Assembly (NCBI GenBank): GCA_021234155.1 | Contig: JAJEKV010000003.1 | Span: forward strand, 21,004,386-21,068,385 | Length of the DNA: 64,000 bases | From: Isoetes taiwanensis | Lineage: Eukaryota; Streptophyta; Lycopodiopsida; Isoetales; Isoetaceae | Direction: 5' to 3' | Shown here: one piece after another, positions 11,052-22,573 of the stretch | Layout: the number at the start of each line of letters is the position of its first letter | Numbering within the stretch: the first letter of the stretch is position 1 | Notes under the pieces: model-generated | The model's input: only the letters and a program-made list of their open reading frames with translations | Databases searched by the model: none | Told to the model about the DNA's origin: nothing | Translations under genes and position numbers: made by a program

Positions 11052-11294
11052 AGTCACAGACTCACTAAGTCAGAATGGGTTGTTCAGTATTTATAAGTGA
11101 AATGTTTTGAGGCTGTAAATGGAAACTTAGCTCTAAACTCAAACACTTATTCATCATAATGTAAGAAATGCCTGACAAATAAGTAAGGATAGTGAGATAG
11201 ATAAGAATTGACTTTTGAATTTAATATTTATTGTCTACAAAAAAAAACAATCATGGGATCATGTGTCCTTCCGATTTTCAAATAACACGCGGCC

Positions 11295-12613
11295 TCATTT
11301 GATCACCTTGTTTTTTAATGACTGTTCATGGCTTCGTTTCATAGTAGTAAACCGGTGGAGGATCATCCTCAATTGGCAAAGATGTCCCAAACCCTTGTGT
11401 TCCATTATACGTAAGTTCCAAAGAACACAACATGCGTGTATGATCTTGGAAGCTTTGGCAACATGCACGGGCAAGTGTTTCAGAATTCTGAATTTTTCCT
11501 TAACAATCCCAAATCCATTCTCCACACACACTCTGCCCCTACAAATCCTTTTGTTGAACTTACCATAAGCACCCTGGTTTTGAGGAAAAACTTTAAGGAG
11601 AAAGGGCCTGCTAGAATAGGCTGAGTCACCTAATAGAAGAGGTGGGATATTTACCTGAACATCTTGATCAGTAGGCTGCCCCTTCTTCAATTTTCTGCCA
11701 CTAAGACTCACCACTGGTTCTTGCAAAATTTGTTTTGAAGCAATTTTGTTATAGATGGAGCTCTTCTTGAACTGGTTTGAATCATGGACAGAACCTGTTC
11801 TTGTTACACAAACATTTATAAAAAGTCTGCTATGTGTCACAATTCCTTGCATGAGACATGAATGCCTCTTATGTCTGCTGTAATAGTCTTCCCCATTGTC
11901 TTTTTTTTTGGGTTTCCTCCATAAAAAAATATGGGATCCGTCAACTGCACCATATATATTGGGCAACCCTGTTGCATCATGGAATTCCTTAATGCACTGA
12001 ATTAATCTTGCACCTGTAGGCATTGCAACAAAACGTTTGTAAAGCATTGTCTTCGAAGCCAAAACAAGCGTGATTTTCTTGGTATATTTCTGCACTGTTG
12101 CTTTCCCAACATAAAATCTCTGACCGACATGTAAGGGCATATCCCCGTGTGCAAGAAAATACAGAACCATAGCAACTGCTTTCCTGGGATCAACAGGGGG
12201 CCTTACTTTAATACCAGGCCTGACAAGATAGGGCACAATTAAACCTACCAATCTCTCAAATGTGGCTCTCTTCATCCTGTAAAATTGGTGCCACATATCA
12301 TCTTCAAAGGAAGCTATACAATTCCATGCGTGGTTATCAATATTATCCCATTGTGTTTCTCGCCTTGGAGCAATCCAAAATCTTCTTGGTGGTCTTCTAA
12401 CCCCGCTGAACCCGCAAGAACCATTAACGCCGCAGATGCACAAAAAAAAACATACCATTGTTGTCTTCTAAAACATCGCCATCGAACAGTGGTCATTGGA
12501 TCTTCGAGCTCATTGAGTTCCAATAGCTGCAAACAAGATATCTCAGAATGCAAACCGAAAGTGTCAAAGCATCTAAAAAGCATGGCAATCATGCCAAGAA
12601 TGACCGGATCCAT
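11295..12613 (-). CDS. PIF/Harbinger transposase (DDE_4 nuclease, HARBI1-like)
   Basis: Cuts and joins transposon ends in the nucleus. The long exon (12405-11295) holds the family fold: RRPPRRFWIAPR, then a helix-turn-helix-like region, YGAVDGSHIFLW with the first catalytic Asp, PPLLLGDSAYSSRPFLL with the second, and RVCVENGFGIVKEKFR with the Glu. Numbered in the 387-residue frame that opens at 12458 these are D173, D278 and E313; all are present. That frame's start is probably not real. An upstream frame begins at ATG 12613 (MDPVILGMIAMLFRCFD) and joins correctly if plus positions 12406-12455 are spliced out: GTATGT donor, T9 tract, CAG acceptor. Exons of 158 and 1111 nt then give 422 residues plus stop. 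A 50-nt intron is short for plants, so an indel in the T9 run is the alternative explanation. The coding region is otherwise open, so it may be active or recently active. Confidence 0.85.
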
Positions 12614-12949
12614 GGTTTAGTGGCCGGAATCGAAAAGAAAGGGAGGGAAAACTAGGAATGAATTATCCCACATAGCCCGCCGAACCAAGAAATACAGGCT
12701 TGAATATCCCACAATTTGGCGCCCGAATTGAACGTTACGATCGAATTATCCCACATTTTCTCTCGTCGGCCGGAATTGATGCGTGATCGATAATCCGGCA
12801 AACAGCACAAAATCTGCCAATAACAGAGGCTGTTAAGCCTCGAGAGACAATCGTCTCTCCTCTCCTCCCAAAAAAATACGTACATTTCGGGGAGGAACCG
12901 TATGTGACGAGAGATGGATTTTTTTACGAGCATGTGGCCGACGCAAGAG

Positions 12950-13270
12950 AGAGAGAGAGAGAGATGAGAGAAAAGGAAGAAGAGAGAGAAGAGATAGGAG
13001 AGAGAAGAGAGAGATAGGAGAGAGGGAAAAGAGAGGAGAGAGAGGGGGGAGAAGAGAGGAGAGAGAAGAGAGATGAAAGAGAGAGAGGAAAGAAGAAAGA
13101 GAGAAAGAAAGAGAGAGAGAAGAGAGAGAAGAGAAAAATGAGAGGGATAAAATAGAAAGAAGATAAAAAGAAGGGAAGTGAAGTTTGGGGGAAGAGAGAA
13201 AGGATAGACAGAGAGAAAGAAAGATAGAGCAGAGAGAGGAAGAAAGAGAAGAGAGGGGAGAGAGAGGGTG
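12950..13270. repeat. GA-rich satellite, second block
   Basis: Purine-only plus strand with GAGA variants, like 6862-8240. It lies directly outside the right inverted repeat of the Harbinger candidate, as the first block lies outside the left one. Confidence 0.9.
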
Positions 13271-13279
13271 CAAAAGAAG

Positions 13280-13381
13280 AGGGCACCTGGGCCCAAACCG
13301 AGGCGAGGCCCCGGAGGGGCCGAGCCGAGGAATGAGGCAAGAGAAAAGGGCCCGGCCGTCAGGCCGGGCCCTTTTCTAGTA
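13280..13381 (+). mobile_element. Helitron-like 3' terminus (hairpin + CTAG|T)
   Basis: A perfect hairpin with 16-nt arms 13342-13357 (AGAAAAGGGCCCGGCC) and 13362-13377 and a GTCA loop ends in CTAG (13375-13378... read CTAG) followed by T. Helitron 3' ends carry a GC-rich hairpin shortly before CTRR and insert between A and T. A related end with the same GCCGAGCCGA-GAATGA lead-in ends CTAA|T at 28560. No 5' TC end or Rep/helicase gene was found. Confidence 0.5.
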
Positions 13382-14071
13382 TTATATGTATTTTTAGCTT
13401 TTATTGATTTTAATAATTTGTTTTTTTTTTTTTTATCTTTAGATAAAAAATATAATACTTACTAAAGTTTAAAATTGCTTTCTAAACTAATTATTCGTTC
13501 CATCTATTTAGAATTAAATTTTCATCTAAGATAACCCTGTATAATTAAAATGCTATTTTTTAAAAAATATTTAAAGAAAGTTCTACATTGAAATTAATTA
13601 AATGATTACGTTTATGTTTACTTAAAATATATTTTATTTCATCAATAATAAATTATTCAATAGTTATTATTACACTAATAACTTTACATCATTTAATTAA
13701 TTTCAACCTAAAACCTTCCTTAAAGTATTTTTAAAAGTGTAAAAGTTTGTAAATTGTGAAATTCTAATAATAGTTTTAAGTAAATCATTTATCAAGCCTT
13801 CAGATTTTATTTAATTATCATGATTGCTAAATCTTGAATCTGTTAAATCAATAAAAATTGAAATTTTTATATTCTTGAAATGTCTAATTCTAAATAGATT
13901 CAAATAAAAATTAGTTTGAAAAAATCAAGTTTATTCTTTGATAACCATTATACTTTTAATCTAAAGATAAACTTATAAAAATTATAACAATCAAGAAGAA
14001 TCACACAATACATATATTCTTATAATGTCGTTCTTGAAGTGTTATCTATTAAATCTGAATAAGTCCAAATT
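13382..14071. other. AT-rich spacer, nothing recognised
   Basis: Very AT-rich sequence without open frames of any length, RNA gene signals or obvious repeats. Confidence 0.6.
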
Positions 14072-14550
14072 TTGTTGAATATGTCATTATGCCATTTGTC
14101 CCTTCCTTTTTCCTCTTTCCTCAAAGCCTCTCTTTTTCCCCTTTTTCCCACCTTTTTTCAATCTTTCCCTCTTCCCTTTTTTTTCGTGCCCTTTCAATTT
14201 ACCTTTTCCACTTTACCTCTTCCTCCTTCCCTCGCGCCCTTTTCCCAGGTTCTCTTTCCCTTTTTTGTTTTCGATGTCTTTTTCTCTTCTTTTATCCCCA
14301 TCCATTTCTCTTTTCCTTTTACCCTTTTCCCCATGCCTTTTTGCCCTTCACATTCTCCCTTTCCACTTCCCTTTTCCTTTTCCCCCTTTTCATTTACCCT
14401 TTCCCCTTAAGAGATCGAAGCATGACCAATCACGGTGGTGGTAAGTCGTGCAATAAATCTCGGCCTTCGGATGCATCCAGATGATCTCGGCCATTCAAAT
14501 TAGGGCTCGATGCACTACACACTTACGGTATAACATTATAATATAAGATA
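14072..14550 (+). repeat. CT-tract repeat family, copy 1
   Basis: About 330 bp of polypyrimidine followed by a conserved flank: TTAAGAGATC, CCAATCACGGTGGTGG, GTGCAATAAATCTCGGCCTT, AAATTAGGG and CATTATAATATAAGAT. The same order recurs at 22574-22720 and 23762-23905, and the distal part alone at about 17600-17660. The constant flank marks a dispersed element whose body is a polypyrimidine tract. The predicted Phe/Pro/Ser peptides are not genes. Confidence 0.7.
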
Positions 14551-15290
14551 TCAAATGACCGTGTCTATGATGACAAATTGAAACCTAGCATAGCTTATGT
14601 GGATATATATTGGACTTGCACGTTAGATGTAAAATTGAAAGACAACGTAGCTTATATGGATGGATATTGGACTTTGCATGTTAGATTATGTATTGGCACA
14701 GCTTACAGCACATGTAGATGGATAGTGGACCATGTTAGGTTATATATCTTAAAAATGTATTTTCTAATTTCATTAAATGTGTTCTATATTTTAATAGAAC
14801 ACTATAATCACAAAATATTGTAATAGTCTACTATTTAAAATCGTTTATTCTTCATGCTTCTTCAAGAAAGGAAACATCATTATGTTGATTATCGACTATA
14901 GTTTTTCTTGATGGAGTTGTGAAGAACTCATTGTAAGAAAAGAGGCAATGTTTGTGCCATTCCATGCACAATCTTCTTTTTAGCTATGGATCTCAAATAT
15001 GCATTTTAGAAATTAAAGCATTTCCAGTGGACTCCTTAGGCAGATTCTCTTGTGCCATATTTCAGCATAAGTAGCGCTGCATATACCAATGTTCCATAAT
15101 GCTAGAGTATTTGGATGCAGCCTAGGACTGGAATTGCTATTAGATTATATATAAAACAAATATGCCTTTTTTTATCTTTGGCTCTACAAAACACTTAATT
15201 GGAGATGATGAACTTTCATAATTAGAAATCAGTAATTTGCTCATATCTTCACATCTCAAATGGAAGTGAAGCTGGTCTTGAATAGCTCCA
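14551..15290. other. AT-rich spacer with a short degenerate tandem repeat
   Basis: Three degenerate ~60-bp units with AGCTTATGTGGATATATATT-like starts lie at 14590-14750. Nothing else is recognised. Confidence 0.5.
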
Positions 15291-15292
15291 TT

Positions 15293-16400
15293 CTAAGTAA
15301 GACCATCAAATAGTAAGTGAGTTTTGTACTGTACAACAACATTGAAGCAAGATCTTGTTTCTATTACAAATAATAAAAACCCTGGTTGAAGTGAAGAGAA
15401 GTAAAGAGAACTGCCCATTTGAATAAACCTGACAGAGGGACTGCTTATTTTTATCATTCTATTCCCTTCCAGTATTCTAAACACCTGCAAACAACAAATT
15501 AATAAGCTCACAAAATGCTCATAGGTAAGGATCCAATGCTGACTCAAAGATGTAAATTTACACAGATCCAACAAAGTACTTCAATCTATCATGATCTGCA
15601 ACGCATCATTTCCAAAACCGTCATCCTCAGAAGCAGCGCTAGAATTTCTCAAAACCTACATAATCTTATCTTCGGAGAAAGATCAACAGCCCTTTGGCCA
15701 GAGAAGCAACTTAAAGTGCACTCGAGGGGGTCTGTTCTATTGTTTTAAACACTACACTATTATCAGCAGCAAGAGCTGGGCTGATTTTCATAAACAACAT
15801 TAAAAGTAGAAAATTCCATGGTATTTATTTGGCCCACTTCAATTGGTTCTTGGAGAGTATGGTCTTCAAATGGTTCATCAATTCTTACAGTAGAACCACA
15901 CATCTTATCAACATAGCCTGGCATGAAGTTATAAATTATATGGTGTGAGTAGTATGTTCAAGAAAGACCTACAAACTGCACAGTATTTTGAGGCGGCATG
16001 GGAGGTCTATATTCTGCTCCAACAGGTCTGCACATTTAAAAAAAAGGTGCTCCCCGAGCTATAGATTAAAGATGGACAGTCATGTTTTATAACTTAAATG
16101 TTTAAGAACAAAAAAAAACCCGTCTATCCAGACATCCTTGGCCATGGCCTTGCTCAAATGTTCTGGGAATAGCTTTGACATCAATATTAACATCTTCCTT
16201 TAATGCCTCTGTTACTCTTGTGATTACTTCCCCCTGTTCTAATATTTTCAAATGTCTTTCCTGCAAATCATCATTTCTTCATTTACCTATAATTGTGGAA
16301 CCGTTCCAGGATCTGCAACAAATGGACAGCAATAGAATGGAAAGTCCGCCTCTCTTCAAGCTTCAGCAAGATCCTTGCAAGAAACATTATCATAATTAGA
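15293..16400 (-). pseudogene. Unidentified exon-like segments, minus strand
   Basis: Minus-strand pieces look coding: 16385-16287 (LARILLKLEERRTFHSIAVH, ending at a GTAAAT donor), 16260-16135 (after a TTTGCAG acceptor: ERHLKILEQGEVITRVTEAL then KEDVNIDVKAIPRTFEQ), and 15490-15350 (after TTTGCAG: VFRILEGNRMIKISSPSVRF). The gap between the first two is only 26 nt, too short for a normal intron, so a deletion or a frame error is likely. I do not recognise the family. They may belong with the exon at 16944-17217. Confidence 0.4.
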
Positions 16401-16943
16401 TAGATAGATAGATAGTATTTTTAGAGAGGTCCTTGCAAAAATAGAAAAAAAACTTTGCTATGCTCTTGCCTATGGCATCTTCTCTCAAGTTGCAGTGTCC
16501 TACAGCAGTGAACATAAAAAAACTATATAGATTGACCTGGCATGGAGCAAATGGTACTATGCAAGCTCTTGGTATGAAGCGCTTCGCCAAGCTTCATTCA
16601 AAAGTCTGTGCTTCTCCAACCAGCCATGACCAGCCTAGGTGAACCAATCAGGACCAGTATTAACCTGTTCTCTCTATAACGAAATCAGAAGGTAATAATG
16701 CTCAATCAGCCTTAGGCTTTTTCTTTGTTCTGTACAGTATAATCAAGCACATTACCATGTTCATGCATGCTGCTTACCACAGCTTATATATATTATAAGC
16801 ATATCAAAAAACCAATCATCATATCATCTCATATTATGTCTAAAATTACAGAATATTTTAAGGCTACTCTAAGCCATTATCACTGCTCCAAAAAGTATCA
16901 CTCTAATTAGGATAAAGACATGCATGTTTCACAGAAGTTTAAC

Positions 16944-17217
16944 CTGATATGGTTCGCTCCTGCTAGCATTATTTTGAAGGTTCGATTTTCCTCCATTTCC
17001 AATCTATGCAAACTTCCTGTAAGGCACATTTCCAGCTTGTTGGCCTTTGTGTTTCTTGCCGGAATGGCGCTCATAAACTCCTCTGGACATTTATCAAGCA
17101 TGTAGAAAGGCACGATCAGACATAGATCCTTATGGGCGCAAGTATATCGCTCATGCCTTGAGCATCCAAGCAGATACGAAATGTGTCTACTCGATCTAAC
17201 TTTTGGGTTCCAAAAAG
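16944..17217 (-). pseudogene. Unidentified exon-like segment, frameshifted
   Basis: The minus strand reads coherently in one frame (LDRVDTFRICLDAQGMSDIL) and then in another (CPEEFMSAIPARNTKANKLE, MCLTGSLHRLEMEENRTFK, IMLAGANHIR), ending at a good donor CATATCAG|GTTAAAC at 16943/16944. The split between frames implies an indel. Family not recognised. Confidence 0.4.
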
Positions 17218-17297
17218 CCAAATTTTACCTCATAAATTCATCTTTCATTGCATGCCACTATTGTGCAAAGCAGACCAAAACAGAAATGAAAACCATC

Positions 17298-17463
17298 TTG
17301 TTTATAAAGCTTCTTCCACAGAGGTCGATCTGATGCAAACTTTGGCAATGATGGAGAAGAAGAAGAGGAGCAGAATCGGGTTGTTTATAAAGCTTCTTCC
17401 ACAGAGGTCGATCTGATGCAAACTTTGGCAATGATGGAGAAGAAGAAGAGGAGCAGAATCGGG
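17298..17463. repeat. Tandem 83-bp duplication
   Basis: Unit TTGTTTATAAAGCTTCTTCC... at 17298-17380 is repeated almost exactly at 17381-17463. On the minus strand an ATG-led frame (MAAKPKPDSAPLLLLHHCQ) enters the repeat; because 83 is not a multiple of 3, the second unit shifts the frame and ends it. Confidence 0.9.
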
Positions 17464-17599
17464 TTTGGGCTTGGCCGCCATGGTCATCTTTGGAGTTTTT
17501 TTTGACGTCCTATTCTTGATGAAGCTGCTCCGGTAAAGAAAAACCCTAAAAGAAAGATGAGGTTGGAAGAGAGGTGCAAGATGATGCCACGTGGCATCG

Positions 17600-18500
17600 A
17601 TTAATCTGAGCCGCCCAAATTAGGGCGTGGTCCATTACACAACATTATAATATAAGATGCATTTGGACATGCCTTCACGAAATATAAGAGCAGAGCAAAA
17701 GCAACGAAGAAGCACTTTTTTGGTGAAAAGCAGAGGGTATAAATAACAAAAATGATGGCCAGAACTGGGCTATAAAATAGCCAACAGAAATCAAAGATTA
17801 AAGTAAGATCATTCAATTTCACAAAATTCATAGTGCTTGTCTAACTGCAACAACTGGCTGGCTAACTTGGTTAACTGCTTGGCTAACACCGAGATGCACA
17901 GTGGGTCAACTCTGCAATGAGTTGACAGGAATAGAAATAAAAGCATTGTAAGTTATTGATACACTGAGGAAAAAAAGAGCTTGCAAAATAGAAAGAACTC
18001 TAAACGTACCTTCTACAGCTCCGCAATCTGCAACGAGCTACAACGAGCAACGAGCTACAGTGAGCAACGAGCATTTGTTGCGTTAAAAATTTGAGCAAAA
18101 AAAAAGTTTGAAAATAGAAAGAATCAAAAAATATACATGCAAAACACAATGCAGTAGATTTCGGCACCAAAATTCGCTGGATCAGCACTGGATCAGCAAT
18201 CTGCGTGAAAAGTTTTTATAGTAAGCCCGTTGGAGAAGTTGAGAGGAAAAAAAAAACCAAATGCCCAAATGAAGCTTCACAATCAAATGTATGCAGAATA
18301 CAAAAACAAGCTCTCCATATTCACCTGATCAACAAGCCCCTTTCCCGCATGTACGAAGGAGGCGGAGCTCTCCCACCAACTTCTCCCTCACGGTGTACGG
18401 TATTGTTCGAGGCTTGGTGTTGTATGCTTGGTAAGAGTATACGTACGGTTTAACACAAAATTAATCCCTTTTGGATCACGCACAAGGTTCGTACGTGTTG
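17600..18500. other. Spacer; distal flank of the CT-tract family, otherwise nothing
   Basis: At 17600-17660 the sequence matches the right flank of the CT-tract family (CCCAAATTAGGG, CATTATAATATAAGAT) without the tract. The remainder has short GCAACGAGCTACAACGAGCA repeats (18030-18080) and no gene. Confidence 0.55.
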
Positions 18501-18529
18501 AATTTTGTGAACCCCCCTTGGCACTTGCA

Positions 18530-19427
18530 CCAGAAATTGGAGAGATGAAAGTGTCAAACATGGTATATGCAGACGATTTAATACTTATGACAATGACTAA
18601 AACTGGGCTGGGAAAAATGCTGGAAATTCTGGAAGAATTTTGTGAAAAACAAGTCTGAAAGTTAATCCAGAAAAAATCAAAGTGGTGTGTTTTGGCAAAA
18701 TACTGAAAGAAGATGAGGAGATCAGATTCTTGGGTCAGAACGTGGAAGCCACAATGGGATACAAATATTTAGGGTACAAAAAAGAGACAAAAGGAACATG
18801 GAAGCAAGGGGTGGAAGAGAGATGGCAGACGGCAATAAACAGCTATTATGGGTTGCAATCGGTGTGCGCAGTCAACTCAATAGTGGATTGGAGACTCAAA
18901 ACACAAATGTTTAACAGGACAGTGGTACCAGCTCTGTTATACGGTGTGGACAAGGGAATCAGGAAAACAGAGTTAGCAAATCTGACAGCTCAAAACAGGT
19001 GCCCAGCGTATGATTGCATAAGGGAAGAATTCAACGAAGTGGATTGGCAGGAACCGGTGGAGAAAGGGACCAGAAAGACAGAGAAGGCAAATCTAACAGC
19101 CAGAGCAATAAAGTGCATACTTCAAGAACATGAGGAAAGGTACAGTGAAAGGGAGGTACTTAACAGTACGCCCGACCAAACAAATTCAGAATCTGTAACA
19201 TAAAGAAATATAGGGAGGAGGAGGGAGTGATTTTTTTCCCCACGGGGTTTTTTTCCATCACTCTTAAATCCGACCTGGGACTGACCATCAGTCGCGAGCA
19301 TAATAAACTTGTATTTAAGCTAGGATTGGTGGTTGATGTGGTGCTCACACCATGTACTTATTTGTCATAGGGTCTCAATAGCCAAAATGACGTTAATTCT
19401 ATTCCATTCTATTCTATTCTATTCTAA
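18530..19427 (+). mobile_element. LINE (non-LTR retrotransposon) fragment, RT domain and 3' tail
   Basis: The catalytic RT motif YADD is in SNMVYADDLILM near 18560, followed by LEEFCEKQ. A one-base loss at about 18653 creates a TGA; the next frame continues with LKVNPEKIKVVCFGK and YKYLGYKKE, then AINSYYGLQSV and VVPALLYGVD, in the order expected for LINE RT. About 190 bp after the ORF stop (19203) comes a tail of TTCTA repeats (19396-19427). The 5' half is missing, as is usual for truncated LINE copies, and the frameshift shows it is dead. Confidence 0.8.
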
Positions 19428-19433
19428 TACATA

Positions 19434-19465
19434 CTAGTAATGGTGCCCAGCGTTGCTGGGCAAAG
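19434..19465 (-). mobile_element. Helitron-like 3' terminus, minus strand (copy 1)
   Basis: On the minus strand a hairpin GCCCAGCAACGCTGGGC is followed by ACCATTA and CTAG, then T: the canonical Helitron 3' end. The same end is at 20856-20888. Both are preceded (plus strand) by AT(A/G)CATA. It sits 6 bp after the LINE tail. The 5' TC end could not be placed. Confidence 0.55.
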
Positions 19466-19469
19466 TTAA

Positions 19470-20850
19470 GAATTTGTAAATGATGATCAAGAGAAGGATG
19501 AGACGCCCTAAGGGATTTCTCCTCAGTATTCATTTCTTAATCAATAAGAACCTCTAACACTTACGTGAATTCTATAATAGTTTTCAAAAACATAGTGTGT
19601 TCTAAGCTCTTTCCTTCTGCTCCAGTCTTTACTCTCTTACAAAATAATAACGATATATTCCTCCATGTTTAGGTAAAGTACCCTCGAGATGATTACCCTC
19701 TTCGCACTTAGAAGATCAAGGTAGAAAGATACACTGACATCATTGTTGTGCAAACCATATCCCCTAGCATACACCGCCTTGCTTATGACAAAGTCATACT
19801 CTTGTCTGACCTAGTGACTGTTCGCAATTGTGTTTCCTCATGCTGCAATTGTACATGTTTACCAAGCCATGACAAAATTTAAACTCGACTCAAGATCTCT
19901 GGTGGCAAAATTTTTCACACAATTACTCAATTTTATGTCGTGTTTTATCTAGCGGCAAAAAGTTTCACTCATCTAGTCTCACTCATTTAGTCTAGCTCTC
20001 AGATACCCCATGCCAATTTTGCTCGTCCAAATACCATGATCTGTCACCAGATGTAATTATCCATAATATTTCACGCCTCTTGGTGCAATGTATTATGTTT
20101 TCTTGATGACAATAACATATGAATTCAACACACTTTAGACATAGCGATGATGCTCATTGTCGATTATAAACGAAATTGAGATGTGAAGAGAGTTTGGAAA
20201 GAAGAAAATGGAATTCAGGGGGAGAATGGAAGGTTCATATAGAGGTTGCTAGTGGTTCATGCCATAACAAATGAAGAGTTTCTGGAAGATGATGAGGTTA
20301 TAGTTCTTAGGGTATTGTGCAAGTTGGATCGAAGGCATATGGTTGGAGAGACATTGATGCTTGAACCAATCTTGAATTATACAGTCTCGCAAATTTAATC
20401 GATTGAGATAAAGAAATAATAGTTGTGGCTGCAACTGGAGATATATTTCTTGTAAGTGTATGTATTTCTCGATTGAAAAGCATACATAATATTTTCAACG
20501 GGATATCTACAACATTTGAAAATAGTTCAAATGAACTTGTCAAACATGGACATCTTGGATATAAGATAAAGAGTCAAAAAGTTAAAAATGTGCAGCGTAG
20601 GCAATATATGCAGAACATGAGCTTCAACATAGGCAATCAGTACATCGGCCTTCATAATTTGTATATTGCCTTTGTCGTGACGTGTTGTCCTAATTATGGA
20701 TGTTATTGAAGATCTTTGAATTTATATGCCAGCCATATTTGACAATACCAGAGTCGTAAGGGGCAACAATATCCCACCACTTCCAAAGATACGAGTGTCC
20801 GGTGATTTTAAACATCAGCTCATGAGGCATAGGTGAGTAAGATATTAAAT
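19470..20850. other. Probable Helitron body, non-coding
   Basis: Lies between two copies of the same Helitron-like 3' end. No ORF with Rep or helicase motifs is present, only short ORFs. If these ends are real, the sequence is a non-autonomous element or two nested copies. Confidence 0.35.
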
Positions 20851-20855
20851 GCATA

Positions 20856-20888
20856 CTAGTAATGGTGCCCAGCGTTGCTGGGCAAATG
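20856..20888 (-). mobile_element. Helitron-like 3' terminus, minus strand (copy 2)
   Basis: Same hairpin and CTAG as at 19434, with the sequence diverging just after the GGGCAAA that follows the hairpin on the plus strand. Two identical termini next to different bodies fit two members of one family. Confidence 0.5.
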
Positions 20889-20969
20889 TTGGGAACATTT
20901 GTGGATGGAAACCTATTCAGCTCAGACTCATTAACCAAGTCCATCATATCTAGGCTATAAGAGGTTTTT

Positions 20970-22573
20970 GTGCATTTGATAACCTTCCCTTTGCTCTATC
21001 CTACATATCCTTTTTTCCTACACTTTCTTTTTTTTCTTTTCTTATTTTTCCTGCACATTTACTTTTCTCCTTCTTTTTTTTTTTTTTCTTTTCCTTTTTA
21101 CCCTCTTCTCCCTCCTCTTTTCCTTCCTTTTCTCCTTCTCATTTTTCCCTTTCCCTTTCCCTTTTTTGACGGCTTTTTTCCTTCCCTTTTCACCTTTCTC
21201 CACCCTTCCCATTTTTCTCGTGCTCTTTTTTCCCTTTCCTTTTCTCATTCCTTTTGCTTTTCTCTTTTCCCTTCCCTTTTCTCATGCCCTTTTTGCATTC
21301 CCTTTTCCCCACCTTTTTTTTATGTTTTTCTTCCTCTCCTCACCCTCTTCTTCTTTATCTCATGTCTCTTTTTTCCCATTTTCTTCTTCCTTTTTTCTCA
21401 TGCCTTTTTTCCTTTCCTTCCCCCTTTCCGCCTCCCTTTTTCTTTTTCCCTTTCCTTCTTTTTTCATCATTTCCCCACCCTTTCCCTTTTTCCCGTGCCC
21501 TTTTCCTCTTTCCTTCCCCCCTTCCCTTTCCCTTTCCCTTTCCCTTTCCCTTTCCCTTTCCCTTTCCCTTTTCCTTTTTTCCCATGTATTTTTCCATTCC
21601 CTTTTTTCCACTTTTTTTTACTTGCCTTTTCTTCCGCCTTTCCCTACCCTCTTTCCCTTTTCCCGTCCCTATTCCCCTTTTTTTTTTTTCTTTTCCCTTT
21701 CCCCATGCTCTTTTTCCTTTATTTTTACCCTTTCCTCACCCTTTTTCCCTCTTCCAGTTTTTTTTTTTTGTGCCCTTTTTTCCCTTCCTCTTTTCCATTT
21801 TTCCTCCTTATTCCTCATGTTCTTTTTTCTTTCCCCTTTCGCCTCCCATTTCCTTTTTCCTTTTCCTTAGAATTTTTTTTTTTCATCATTTTCTCTTTTC
21901 CATGCCCTTTTCCTCTTTCCTTTCCACCCTTTTTTCCTTCTCTCTTTTCCTTTCCATTTTCCACACTTTTTTTTTCCATTCCATTTTTCCACCTTTTTCA
22001 CATGCCCTTTTTCCTCCTTTTCCCACCCTCTTCCCCTTTTCCCTTTTCCTCTTTTCCTATTCCATGTTTTCTGTTCTCTTTTTGCTTTTCGCTTTTCCCT
22101 TTTCCCTTTTTCCCTTTCTTTTTTTCCTTTCCTCACCCTTTTCCTCTTCTCGTGCCACTTTCTCCTTCCTCTCTCATTTCCCTCTCCCTTTTCCTCATGC
22201 CCTTTTCCCTTTTAAAGCCTCCTTTTTTTCCTTTTTCCTTCCCTTTCTATTTTTCCATGCCCTTTTTTCCTTCTCTCCATCATTCTTATCTTCCCCTTTT
22301 TCCCTTCCGTCACCCTTTCCGTCTTCACCTTTTTCCCGTTGCCCTATTTTTCTTCCTTTTCCTCCCTTCCCCTTTTCTTTTCCCTTATTCTGTCCTCACC
22401 CTTTCCCCCTTTTCCTTTTCATAGTGTCTTTTTTTCCTTCCTTTTTCTCCCTTTCTTTTTCTTTCCCTTTTTCGTGCTCTTTTCCCTTTCCTTTTCCCTT
22501 CTCCGTCTTTCCCTTTTATCCGTGCCTTTTTGCCTCTCACTTTGCCCTTTTCTATGTCATTTTCCCTTTCCTC
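20970..22573 (+). repeat. 1.6-kb polypyrimidine tract
   Basis: Almost only C and T on the plus strand, including a TTTCCC microsatellite at 21520-21570. ORFs up to 490 codons in two overlapping frames consist of Phe, Pro, Ser and Leu only and reflect absence of stops. The tract ends at the conserved TTAAGAGATC flank of the CT-tract family. Confidence 0.9.

Larger units (their letters stand above)
8241..12948. mobile_element. Candidate PIF/Harbinger element
   Basis: A 17-bp sequence TGCGTYGGCCACATGCT begins at 8241 and recurs in inverted orientation ending at 12947/12948 with one mismatch. Between them lie the two ORFs expected of PIF/Harbinger elements: a MYB/SANT-like protein (plus, broken) and a DDE transposase (minus, intact). 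The flanks on both sides are GA satellite, so the 3-bp TWA target duplication typical of the superfamily cannot be recognised and the exact ends are uncertain. Confidence 0.5.

Noticed and set aside
12661-12765. Three ATCCCACA(T) motifs resembling the plant snRNA upstream sequence element bound by SNAPc
   Set aside because: No TATA box at the required spacing and no snRNA-like sequence follows; they lie at the edge of the Harbinger element.
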